Made by a program: the position numbers and the translations under genes. Of a stretch of 14,320 nucleotides of DNA, positions 8,420 to 14,320 are shown one piece after another. How positions within the stretch are numbered: the stretch's first letter is position 1; each line of letters starts with the position of its first letter. The stretch spans positions 1 to 14,320 of the forward strand of contig JAKCBU010000007.1 in the NCBI GenBank assembly GCA_021839095.1, in the 5' to 3' direction. The DNA comes from Pseudomonadota bacterium (lineage in GTDB: Bacteria > Pseudomonadota > Gammaproteobacteria > Acidithiobacillales > Acidithiobacillaceae). Below the pieces are notes generated by a model. The model made no database searches. It saw nothing but the letters and a program-made list of their open reading frames with translations, and had not been told where the DNA came from.

Positions 8420-8454
8420 CTTATTCATTTCAAATAATCTGAGGAGTTCACATT

Positions 8455-9471
8455 ATGGTATTGCGTATTGGTATTAACGGCTATGGGCGTATCGGACGAA
8501 ACATTCTGCGGGCGGTGTACGAAGCAAACCGGACCGACCAAATCCAGGTCGTCGCGATCAATGATCTGGGCAGCCCCGAGACCAACGCCCACCTGACGCA
8601 GTATGATTCCGTGCATGGCAAATTCCCTGTCCCGGTGAGCGTTGACGGCGGCGACATGCTGGTCGGCGATGATCGCGTCAAGGTCCTGGCCGAGCGCGAC
8701 CCATCCAAGCTGCCCTGGGGTGATCTGGGCGTGGATGTCGTCCTGGAGTGCACCGGCTTCTTTGCCTCCCGCGAGAAAGCCGCCCTGCACCTCAAAGGGG
8801 GGGCCAAGAAGGTGCTGATCTCCGCTCCGGCGAAGGATGCCGTGGATCTGACCGTCGTCTATGGCGTCAACCATCAGTTGTTGGATCCCGCCAAGCACCA
8901 GATCGTCTCCAACGGTTCCTGCACCACCAACTGTCTGGCGCCTTTGGCCAAGATCCTCAACGATCTGGCCGGCATTGAAGGCGGCACCATGAATACCATC
9001 CACTCCATGACCAACGATCAGCGCATCATCGACGTCTATCACGAGGATTTACGTCGCGCCCGCGCCGCCGGCATGAGCATGATTCCCACCAGTACCGGTG
9101 CCGCCAAGGCCATCGGCCTGGTGCTGCCGGAGTTGGCCGGCAAACTGGACGGCTTCGCCATCCGTGTGCCCACGCAAAACGTTTCCATCGTGGACCTCAC
9201 CTGTATCGTCAACAAGGAGGTCTCCGTCGACGAAATCCACGCCGCGATGAAGGCGGCCAGTCAAGGCGCGCTCAAGGGTGTCTATGGCTACAACGACAAG
9301 CCCCTGGTCTCCATCGACTTCAACCACAACCCGCATTCGTCCACCTACGAGTCCTCTCTGACCAAGGTCAAGGGTAAGCTGGTCAAGGTCTGCTCTTGGT
9401 ATGACAACGAATGGGGTTTCTCCAACCGTATGGTGGATACCGCCCTCGCCATGATGGGCCAGGCCCGCTGA
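8455..9471 (+). CDS. cbbG: Type I glyceraldehyde-3-phosphate dehydrogenase (CbbG)
   Basis: It interconverts 1,3-bisphosphoglycerate and glyceraldehyde-3-phosphate; in autotrophic growth it is the reductive step. The 338 residues include the Rossmann motif GINGYGRIG (6-14) and the catalytic Cys156 in SNGSCTTNC (152-160; most homologues have Ala where Gly154 stands). They also include His183 (TIHSMTND), PTSTGAAKA (211-219) and [11 protein letters not shown] (316-326). After the second beta strand the sequence is IND-LGSP. The Asp is expected for NAD, and the TGG triplet of NADP-using plastid GapA/B is absent, so NAD preference is inferred but not certain. GAGGAG lies 8 nt before the ATG. The gap to pgk is 14 bp. 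Confidence 0.97.
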   Translation: MVLRIGINGYGRIGRNILRAVYEANRTDQIQVVAINDLGSPETNAHLTQYDSVHGKFPVPVSVDGGDMLVGDDRVKVLAERDPSKLPWGDLGVDVVLECTGFFASREKAALHLKGGAKKVLISAPAKDAVDLTVVYGVNHQLLDPAKHQIVSNGSCTTNCLAPLAKILNDLAGIEGGTMNTIHSMTNDQRIIDVYHEDLRRARAAGMSMIPTSTGAAKAIGLVLPELAGKLDGFAIRVPTQNVSIVDLTCIVNKEVSVDEIHAAMKAASQGALKGVYGYNDKPLVSIDFNHNPHSSTYESSLTKVKGKLVKVCSWYDNEWGFSNRMVDTALAMMGQAR

Positions 9472-9485
9472 AGAGGAGATCCACC

Positions 9486-10691
9486 ATGAACGTCCTGCGT
9501 ATGACGGATGTGCCCCTGCGGGGAAAACGCGTGCTGATTCGTGAGGATCTCAATGTCCCCATGAATGACGCGGGTGCCATCACCGACGACACCCGCATTC
9601 GCGCCAGCCTGCCTACCATCCGCACCGCGCTGGCGGGTGGGGCGCGGGTGATGCTGATGTCCCATCTGGGGCGTCCCAAGGAAGGCGTTTTTGACGAAAA
9701 GGCCAGTCTGGCGCCCATTGCCGCCCATCTCGGTCAGTTGCTGGGCCGCGAAGTCCCTGTGGTGCGCGATTGGCTGGATGCCGGTAAGGATAGCCTCGCC
9801 CGGTTGCGGGATGGCGATGTGGTCGTCCTGGAAAATGTCCGTTTCAATGCGGGCGAAGGCGAGGATGACGAGGTCCTCTCCAAAAAGATGGCCGCACTCT
9901 GCGATATCTATGTGATGGATGCTTTTGGCACGGCCCATCGTGCCCAGGCCAGCACCCACGGTGTCGGCAAGTTCGCACCCATCGCTTGCGCCGGTCCGCT
10001 GCTGGTCAACGAACTGGACGCGCTGGGCAAGGCCCTGCAGAATCCCAAACGGCCTTTGGTGGCCATTGTCGCCGGTTCCAAGGTCTCCACCAAGTTGACC
10101 ATTCTCAAATCCCTGGCGGAGAAGGTCGATCAACTGGTGGTGGGTGGCGGTATTGCCAACACGTTCATCCTCGCCGCCGGGCATGCTGTCGGCAAATCCC
10201 TTTGTGAGGCGGATCTGGTGCCGGATGCCCAGGCGATCGTGGCGGCCGCACGGGCCAAGGGCGGCGATGTGCCCTTGCCCAGCGACGTGGTGGTGGCCAA
10301 GGAGTTTTCCGCCACAGCCCCCGCGCGAACCTGCAACGTGGACGAGATCGCCGCCGACGATATGGTGCTCGACATCGGGCCTGACACGGCCAGGGTCCTG
10401 GGGGATATTCTGCGCAAGGCGGGTACCATCGTCTGGAATGGTCCGGTCGGCGTGTTCGAATTCGATGCCTTCGCCGATGGCACCAAAGCCATTGCCCGCG
10501 CCGTGGCCGAAAGCAGCGCCTTCTCCATTGCCGGGGGGGGGGATACCATTGCCGCCATCAACAAATTTCAGATTGAAGACGCGGTCTCGTATATCAGCAC
10601 CGGTGGCGGTGCCTTTCTGGAGTTTCTCGAAGGCAAGACCCTGCCCGCCGTAGCCATGCTGGAAGCCCGCGCGCGAGGGAAGAACACTTGA
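9486..10691 (+). CDS. cbbK: Phosphoglycerate kinase (CbbK)
   Basis: It phosphorylates 3-phosphoglycerate with ATP, the first step after RuBisCO. The 401-residue product has REDLNVP (19-25), SHLGRPK (59-65), ENVRF (116-120), [10 protein letters not shown] (316-325), GGGDT (350-354) and STGGGAFLE (371-379), spanning both PGK domains. The frame is open upstream to 9411 inside cbbG, but the ATG at 9486 with GAGGAG 7 nt before it gives the family N terminus. The codons for Gly350-Gly352 plus the first base of Asp353 form an uninterrupted run of ten G at 10533-10542 inside the nucleotide-binding motif. The stop overlaps the pyk start, which suggests translational coupling. Confidence 0.97.
   Translation: MNVLRMTDVPLRGKRVLIREDLNVPMNDAGAITDDTRIRASLPTIRTALAGGARVMLMSHLGRPKEGVFDEKASLAPIAAHLGQLLGREVPVVRDWLDAGKDSLARLRDGDVVVLENVRFNAGEGEDDEVLSKKMAALCDIYVMDAFGTAHRAQASTHGVGKFAPIACAGPLLVNELDALGKALQNPKRPLVAIVAGSKVSTKLTILKSLAEKVDQLVVGGGIANTFILAAGHAVGKSLCEADLVPDAQAIVAAARAKGGDVPLPSDVVVAKEFSATAPARTCNVDEIAADDMVLDIGPDTARVLGDILRKAGTIVWNGPVGVFEFDAFADGTKAIARAVAESSAFSIAGGGDTIAAINKFQIEDAVSYISTGGGAFLEFLEGKTLPAVAMLEARARGKNT
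10533..10542 (+). repeat. G10 homopolymer inside the PGK GGGDT motif
   Basis: Ten consecutive G encode the glycines of the conserved GGGDT nucleotide-binding motif. One slipped base would frameshift the last ~50 codons of an essential enzyme. The frame is intact as given. Such tracts are prone to both replication slippage and sequencing error. Confidence 0.9.
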
Positions 10692-12127
10692 TACGCCGGA
10701 CGAAGATCGTCGCTACCCTGGGCCCTGTCAGTTCTGATGTGCAGGTCGTCGATCGCTTGATCGAGGCGGGCGTCGACGTCGTGCGTCTCAACTTCTCCCA
10801 CGGCGCGGCGGAAGACCACGTCAAGCGCGCCGAGATGGTCCGGGAAAGGGCGCGCGCCCATGGCCGCGCCATCGGTGTGTTGGCCGATTTACAGGGACCC
10901 AAGATTCGTATCGGCAAGTTTGCCGAAGGCAAGATCCACCTCACGGCGGGCGAGCCGTTTATCCTCGACACCACCTGCGTCCTCGGCGACGAGTCGCGGG
11001 TCGGGGTGACCTATCCGCAACTCGTCGGGGATGTGGACCGGGGCGCGACCCTGCTGCTCAATGATGGCATGATTGTCCTCTGGGTCGAGAAGGTGCAGGG
11101 CACTGAAATCCACACCCGCGTCGTACAGGGTGGCGAACTCTCCAACAGCAAGGGCATCAATCGGGCAGGGGGCGGTCTGACCGCGCCGGCGCTGACCGAT
11201 AAGGATCGGGCGGATATCATCACGGCGGCGCGCCTGGAGGCCGACTATCTGGCGGTCTCGTTTCCGCGCAGCGCCGCCGATATGGAGGAAGCCCGCCGTC
11301 TCTTCCGGGAGGCCGGTGGTCATGGCGCGCTGGTGGCTAAGATCGAGCGGGCCGAGGCGGTGGAGGCCATTGAAGAAATCCTCGCGGTCTCCGAAGTCAT
11401 CATGGTGGCGCGTGGTGATCTCGGGGTGGAGATCGGCGACGCGGCGGTGCCCCCCGTGCAGAAACGGATCATTGCCCTGGCGCAGAAATACAACCGCTTG
11501 ACGATTACGGCGACACAGATGATGGAGTCCATGATCCATCAGCCGATCCCGACTCGCGCCGAGGTTTCCGATGTCGCCAATGCGGTTCTCGATGGCACCG
11601 ATGCCGTGATGCTGTCGGCGGAAACAGCCAGTGGAGCCTTTCCGGTGGAGGCTGTCGCCGCCATGGATCGCACTTGCCGGGAGGCCGAACGGCAGGCGCC
11701 GGTCAACAATACCCTGCAAATCATCGACCGGCCGTTGGAGCGGATGGACGAAACCATCGCGGCGGCGGCTATTTTAGCCACCATGCGCTCACCCATTGTG
11801 GCCATTGCGGCGTTTACCGAAAGTGGTTCCACCGCTTTATGGCTATCCCGCGCCAATCCGCGGGTGCCGATTTATGCATTGACCCCGCAGGTGTATACCC
11901 GGCGCAAGGTAACCTTGTATCGTGGGGTGCATCCGGTCAATTTCCCGCAGAGCCGCCATGATGACCCTGTCCAGGTGATGCGCGCGGCGGAAGACGAGCT
12001 GCGTCGCCGGGGTGTGGTCCGTGACGGTGATCTGATTCTCATCACCATCGGCGAGCCCATGGGCGCACCCGGTGGCACCAATACCCTCAAGCTGGTGCGT
12101 GTCGGCGATGTTACGCACCGTGCTTGA
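10688..12127 (+). CDS. pykA: Pyruvate kinase (PykA type)
   Basis: It converts phosphoenolpyruvate and ADP to pyruvate and ATP. The 479-residue protein begins at a TTG whose last two bases are part of the pgk TGA (TTGA). The product starts [13 protein letters not shown], exactly the family N terminus, so the TTG is well supported; GAGGG lies about 8 nt upstream. Motifs are RLNFSHG (33-39), catalytic Lys218 in [16 protein letters not shown] (240-248), TATQMMESM (274-282) and the [10 protein letters not shown] stretch (from 291). The GINRAGGGL segment (156-164) resembles E. coli PykA rather than PykF. The C-terminal domain is complete. Its position between pgk and cbbA inside a CBB operon is notable, since the linking mutase and enolase are not here. 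It likely directs fixed carbon to pyruvate (inference). Confidence 0.97.
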   Translation: MIRRTKIVATLGPVSSDVQVVDRLIEAGVDVVRLNFSHGAAEDHVKRAEMVRERARAHGRAIGVLADLQGPKIRIGKFAEGKIHLTAGEPFILDTTCVLGDESRVGVTYPQLVGDVDRGATLLLNDGMIVLWVEKVQGTEIHTRVVQGGELSNSKGINRAGGGLTAPALTDKDRADIITAARLEADYLAVSFPRSAADMEEARRLFREAGGHGALVAKIERAEAVEAIEEILAVSEVIMVARGDLGVEIGDAAVPPVQKRIIALAQKYNRLTITATQMMESMIHQPIPTRAEVSDVANAVLDGTDAVMLSAETASGAFPVEAVAAMDRTCREAERQAPVNNTLQIIDRPLERMDETIAAAAILATMRSPIVAIAAFTESGSTALWLSRANPRVPIYALTPQVYTRRKVTLYRGVHPVNFPQSRHDDPVQVMRAAEDELRRRGVVRDGDLILITIGEPMGAPGGTNTLKLVRVGDVTHRA

Positions 12128-12145
12128 GCCGGATTCTCTCGAAGA

Positions 12146-12189
12146 CCGCCACTCGGCGGGACCCTACTTGCAGTCTGCAGGGTCCGCCG
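12146..12189 (+). promoter_or_regulatory. Two competing hairpins in the pykA-cbbA gap
   Basis: The 114-bp gap (12128-12241) holds two mutually exclusive stems. The upstream one is CCGCC (12146-12150) with GGCGG (12155-12159), loop ACTC. The downstream one pairs CGGC+GGACCCT (12154-12165, one bulged G) with AGGGTCC+GCCG (12179-12189), an 11-bp stem with a 13-nt loop. Both use bases 12155-12159, so forming one blocks the other. No U-tract follows the larger stem, so it is not a canonical intrinsic terminator. An mRNA processing or stability element, a weak attenuator, or nothing at all are possible. The rest of the gap shows no convincing promoter and ends in the strong cbbA ribosome-binding site. 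Confidence 0.5.
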
Positions 12190-12241
12190 ATAGGATTGCC
12201 CAAGACCCAATCCATTTTCATTCACGTTTAGGAGGAGTGTC

Positions 12242-13312
12242 ATGGCTCTAGTTTCCCTGCGCCAGTTGTTGGACCACGCTGCAGAACATGGTTACGGAAT
12301 CCCCGCTTTCAATGTCAACAACCTCGAGCAGGTGCGCGCGATCATGGAGGCCGCCGCGGCAGTCGACGCGCCGGTCATCCTTCAGGCTTCGGCGGGGGCT
12401 CGCAAATATGCGGGCGAGCCCTTTCTGCGCCACCTGATTCTCGCCGCCATCGAAGAGTACCCGAACATCCCCGTCGTCCTGCACCAGGATCATGGGGCCA
12501 GTCCGGCAGTTTGCATCCAGGCCATTCGTTCCGGATTTTCCAGCGTGATGATGGACGGTTCCTTGTTGGAAGATGCCAAGACCCCGGCCAGCTATGACTA
12601 CAATGTCACGGTGACCGCGAAAGTTGTGGAGATGTCCCATGCCGTCGGTGTGAGTGTTGAGGGTGAGTTAGGCTGTCTCGGCTCCCTGGAGACCGGTATG
12701 GCGGGTGAGGAGGATGGTGTCGGCGCCGAAGGCAGTCTGACCCACGATCAGATGCTGACCGACTCCGAAGAGGCCGCACGCTTCGTGAAGGCCACCAAGG
12801 TAGACGCCCTGGCCATCGCCATCGGTACCAGTCACGGCGCCTACAAGTTTACCCGGCCACCCACCGGCAAGGTGCTGCGTATCGACCGGATCAAGGAGAT
12901 TCATGCGCGGATCCCCGATACCCATCTGGTGATGCACGGCTCCAGCTCGGTGCCCCAGGATTGGTTGAAGATCATCCACGAGTTCGGTGGGGACATCGGC
13001 GAGACGTACGGTGTGCCCGTGGAAGAGATCCGGGAAGGTATCAAGTTCGGTGTGCGCAAGGTCAATATCGATACCGACCTGCGTTTGGCCGCCACCGGCG
13101 CGGTGCGCCAGAGCCTGGCCAAGAACCCCAAGAACTTCGATCCCCGCAAGTTCCTGATGGCTTCTCTCGACGCCATGCGGGACATTTGTCGGCAACGTTT
13201 CGAGGCTTTCGGCAGCGCCGGGCAGGCCAGCAAAATTCAGGTGATCCCGCTGGATACCATGTTCAAACGCTACAGCAAGGGTGAACTCGACCCCCGCGTT
13301 ACCGGCGTCTGA
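12242..13312 (+). CDS. cbbA: Class II fructose-bisphosphate aldolase (CbbA)
   Basis: A Zn2+-dependent aldolase joining dihydroxyacetone phosphate with glyceraldehyde-3-phosphate, and in the CBB cycle probably also with erythrose-4-phosphate. The 356-residue product shows HQDHG (81-85, catalytic Asp83 and metal ligand His84) and VEGELG (139-144). It also has GTSHGAYKF (195-203, metal ligand His198), HGSSS (232-236, metal ligand His232) and VNIDTDLR at the phosphate site. This is the subtype common in autotrophs (CbbA). The ATG at 12242 has AGGAGG 6 nt upstream, one of the best ribosome-binding sites in the window. It is preceded by the hairpin region and followed by a terminator-like stem, so it may be expressed at a different level from its neighbours (inference). 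Confidence 0.97.
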   Translation: MALVSLRQLLDHAAEHGYGIPAFNVNNLEQVRAIMEAAAAVDAPVILQASAGARKYAGEPFLRHLILAAIEEYPNIPVVLHQDHGASPAVCIQAIRSGFSSVMMDGSLLEDAKTPASYDYNVTVTAKVVEMSHAVGVSVEGELGCLGSLETGMAGEEDGVGAEGSLTHDQMLTDSEEAARFVKATKVDALAIAIGTSHGAYKFTRPPTGKVLRIDRIKEIHARIPDTHLVMHGSSSVPQDWLKIIHEFGGDIGETYGVPVEEIREGIKFGVRKVNIDTDLRLAATGAVRQSLAKNPKNFDPRKFLMASLDAMRDICRQRFEAFGSAGQASKIQVIPLDTMFKRYSKGELDPRVTGV

Positions 13313-13332
13313 TCGCGACCGGCTTTGTCGAC

Positions 13333-13365
13333 GGGCGAGGGCGCATGGCGCTCTCGCCCTGTTTT
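13333..13365 (+). terminator. Terminator-like hairpin between cbbA and rpe
   Basis: A 12-bp stem: GGGCGAG (13333-13339) pairs with CTCGCCC (13353-13359), G13340 with U13352 as a wobble, and GCGC (13341-13344) with GCGC (13348-13351), closing a 3-nt AUG loop. UGUUUU follows at 13360-13365. This has the form of an intrinsic terminator with a short U-tract. It lies 21 bp after the cbbA stop and directly abuts the rpe ribosome-binding site (13366-13370). Because the cluster continues in the same direction 3 bp past rpe, partial termination is more likely than a complete stop (inference). Confidence 0.65.
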
Positions 13366-13370
13366 GGAGG
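13366..13370 (+). promoter_or_regulatory. Ribosome-binding site of rpe, adjoining the hairpin
   Basis: GGAGG followed by TGAT and the ATG at 13375. It decides the rpe start in favour of 13375 over the in-frame ATG at 13345, which sits in the loop of the upstream hairpin and has no Shine-Dalgarno. The 4-nt spacing is short, although the GGAGGTGAT match to the 16S 3' end is extended. Confidence 0.8.
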
Positions 13371-13374
13371 TGAT

Positions 13375-14037
13375 ATGACGCAGTTCAAGATTTCTCCTTC
13401 CATCCTTTCGGCAGATTTCGCCCGTTTGGGCGAAGAGGTGCGCGCCGTCGATGCGGCAGGTGCCGACTATATCCATGTGGATGTCATGGATAACCATTTC
13501 GTCCCCAATCTGACCATCGGTCCGCTGGTGGTTGCCGCTATCAAGCCGCACACCCAAAAACCCCTGGACGTGCACCTCATGATTTCCCCGGTGGACAGCA
13601 TCATCCCCGACTTCGCCAAGGCGGGCGCCGATATCATTACCGTGCATCCCGAAGCGACGATTCATCTGGATCGGACCATCCAGTTGATCCACAGTCTGGG
13701 CTGCAAGGCGGGCGTCTCTCTCAACCCTTCCACTCCCCTCAATGTGCTGGATTACGTACTGGAGAACCTCGATCTGGTGCTGGTGATGAGTGTCAACCCC
13801 GGTTTCGGCGGACAAGGCTTCATCGAGTACACCCTGCGCAAGATCGAGGCGATTCGCCAGCGCATCGACGCCACGGGCAAGAGCATCGAACTGGAAGTGG
13901 ATGGTGGCGTCAAGGTGGACAACGTGCGGCGGGTCGCCGACGCGGGCGCCGACGTTTTCGTGGCGGGCAGCGCCATCTACGGCACACCCGACTATGCCAT
14001 GACCATTGCCGCCTTCCGCAAAGCGCTGGTGGGCTGA
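13375..14037 (+). CDS. cbbE: Ribulose-phosphate 3-epimerase (CbbE)
   Basis: It interconverts xylulose-5-phosphate and ribulose-5-phosphate, feeding phosphoribulokinase. The 220-residue TIM-barrel protein has SPSILSADF (7-15), [12 protein letters not shown] (34-45, metal ligands His34 and Asp36), DVHLM (65-69, His67) and SVNPGFGGQ (139-147). EVDGGV follows (174-179, Asp176, the second catalytic acid/base), then AGSAIY (197-202). All catalytic and metal residues are present and the length is typical. The start at 13375 is fixed by GGAGG and by the conserved N terminus. Only 3 bp separate it from the phosphatase gene, so the two are probably co-translated. The two genes sit downstream of a terminator-like hairpin. 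Confidence 0.97.
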   Translation: MTQFKISPSILSADFARLGEEVRAVDAAGADYIHVDVMDNHFVPNLTIGPLVVAAIKPHTQKPLDVHLMISPVDSIIPDFAKAGADIITVHPEATIHLDRTIQLIHSLGCKAGVSLNPSTPLNVLDYVLENLDLVLVMSVNPGFGGQGFIEYTLRKIEAIRQRIDATGKSIELEVDGGVKVDNVRRVADAGADVFVAGSAIYGTPDYAMTIAAFRKALVG

Positions 14038-14040
14038 ACG

Positions 14041-14320
14041 ATGGTGAAGCTGAATACCGAGGCATTCGCAGCGCGTGTCGTCCTGCTGGATCTGGACGGC
14101 ACACTGGTGGATACCGCCCCCGATCTTGCCGCTGCGGCCAACCATGTGCTGCAAAAACTCGGGCGCGCGCCCGCCGAAATGCCGGTTATCCGTGGTTTTA
14201 TCGGTAATGGCGTCCGTGAGCTGATGCGGCGGGCACTGGCGATCCAGAGTGATCCCAGCGCGGAGGAACTGGATGCGGCCATGGTGGATTTCAGCCAGTA
14301 CTACGGGGCGCATCTGCTGG
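14041..14320 (+). CDS. cbbZ: Phosphoglycolate phosphatase, HAD superfamily (CbbZ/Gph; 3' end outside window)
   Basis: The frame is open from the ATG at 14041 to the window edge, giving 93 codons. The N terminus contains VVLLDLDGTLVDTAPDLAAA, the HAD motif I DxDGT with the nucleophile and acid/base aspartates, followed by the DTAPDL signature typical of Gph. FIGNGVRELMRRAL follows, matching the cap region. The later HAD motifs lie outside the window. The enzyme hydrolyses 2-phosphoglycolate formed by the oxygenase side reaction of RuBisCO, which fits a CBB cluster. The start is 3 bp after rpe with only a weak GGTGGG upstream, so translation probably depends on coupling to rpe. Assignment to Gph within HAD rests on motif I and context. 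Confidence 0.88.
   Translation, partial: MVKLNTEAFAARVVLLDLDGTLVDTAPDLAAAANHVLQKLGRAPAEMPVIRGFIGNGVRELMRRALAIQSDPSAEELDAAMVDFSQYYGAHLL

Larger units (their letters stand above)
4103..14320 (+). other. cbb (Calvin-Benson-Bassham) gene cluster, probable operon
   Basis: Ten consecutive plus-strand genes lie with gaps of 23, 55, 27, 35, 14, -4, 114, 62 and 3 bp, without an opposing gene, and continue past the window edge. Seven encode CBB-cycle enzymes or the linked phosphoglycolate phosphatase. The close spacing and the pgk-pyk overlap argue for co-transcription. The 114-bp and 62-bp gaps contain hairpins, so expression may be segmental rather than uniform. RuBisCO and phosphoribulokinase are absent from the window. 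The resemblance to the A. ferrooxidans cbb3 operon is from memory, not a computed comparison. Confidence 0.8.

Noticed and set aside
6407..8428. A 673-codon open frame on the minus strand covering all of transketolase
   Set aside because: It mirrors a gene with complete transketolase motifs. High G/C at third positions removes stops on the opposite strand, and its translation is low-complexity Gly/His/Arg without recognisable domains.
9411..9485. Alternative upstream start for pgk
   Set aside because: It lies inside cbbG; the ATG at 9486 has a strong Shine-Dalgarno and the family N terminus.
13345..13374. Alternative rpe start at the ATG at 13345
   Set aside because: This ATG is the loop of a 12-bp hairpin and lacks a ribosome-binding site. 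GGAGG directly precedes the ATG at 13375, which gives the conserved N terminus.
13270..14313. A 347-codon minus-strand frame spanning rpe and cbbZ
   Set aside because: It crosses two well-supported plus-strand genes and has no recognisable domain.
1..14320. Mobile elements, CRISPR arrays, tRNA/rRNA genes, toxin-antitoxin or defence genes
   Set aside because: I looked for terminal repeats, transposase/integrase motifs, regularly spaced repeats and RNA gene signatures and found none; the region is a coherent metabolic locus.

Overview
The window looks like a piece of the chromosome of a chemolithoautotrophic, GC-rich proteobacterium. The gene order hyp-suhB-cbbF(glpX)-cbbT-cbbG-cbbK-pykA-cbbA-cbbE-cbbZ matches, from memory, the cbb3 operon of Acidithiobacillus ferrooxidans. 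I would therefore name an Acidithiobacillus-type organism with moderate confidence. The species cannot be fixed without a database search.

Left flank (1-4035): housekeeping genes in alternating orientation. These are the 3' part of rmuC (+), ispH (-), corA (+) and rsmE (-). rmuC/ispH and corA/rsmE are convergent pairs with only 3 bp and 10 bp between their stop codons. ispH/corA and rsmE/operon are divergent pairs, separated by 196 bp and 67 bp, and these gaps hold the likely promoters.

Right two thirds (4103-14320): one co-directional (+) cluster that runs off the window. It starts with a small protein of unknown function and a SuhB-family sugar/inositol phosphatase. It continues with class II fructose-1,6-bisphosphatase, transketolase, glyceraldehyde-3-phosphate dehydrogenase, phosphoglycerate kinase, pyruvate kinase, class II fructose-bisphosphate aldolase, ribulose-5-phosphate 3-epimerase and the start of a phosphoglycolate phosphatase. 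Most gaps are 3-55 bp, and pgk and pyk overlap by 4 bp (TTGA). Only two gaps are longer: pyk-cbbA (114 bp) and cbbA-rpe (62 bp). Each holds a clear RNA hairpin.

How the genes work together: PGK and GAPDH reduce 3-phosphoglycerate to triose phosphate. Aldolase, FBPase, transketolase and epimerase regenerate pentose phosphate. Phosphoglycolate phosphatase clears the product of RuBisCO oxygenation. Pyruvate kinase, unusual in a CBB operon, links the cycle to pyruvate supply. RuBisCO, phosphoribulokinase, phosphoglycerate mutase and enolase are not in the window and must be encoded elsewhere.

I see no mobile element, CRISPR array, tRNA, rRNA or defence system. The unexplained material is modest: the unknown first gene, the SuhB paralogue beside a true FBPase, two hairpins that could set segmental expression, a G10 tract inside an essential PGK motif, and candidate LysR/CbbR-type half-sites.
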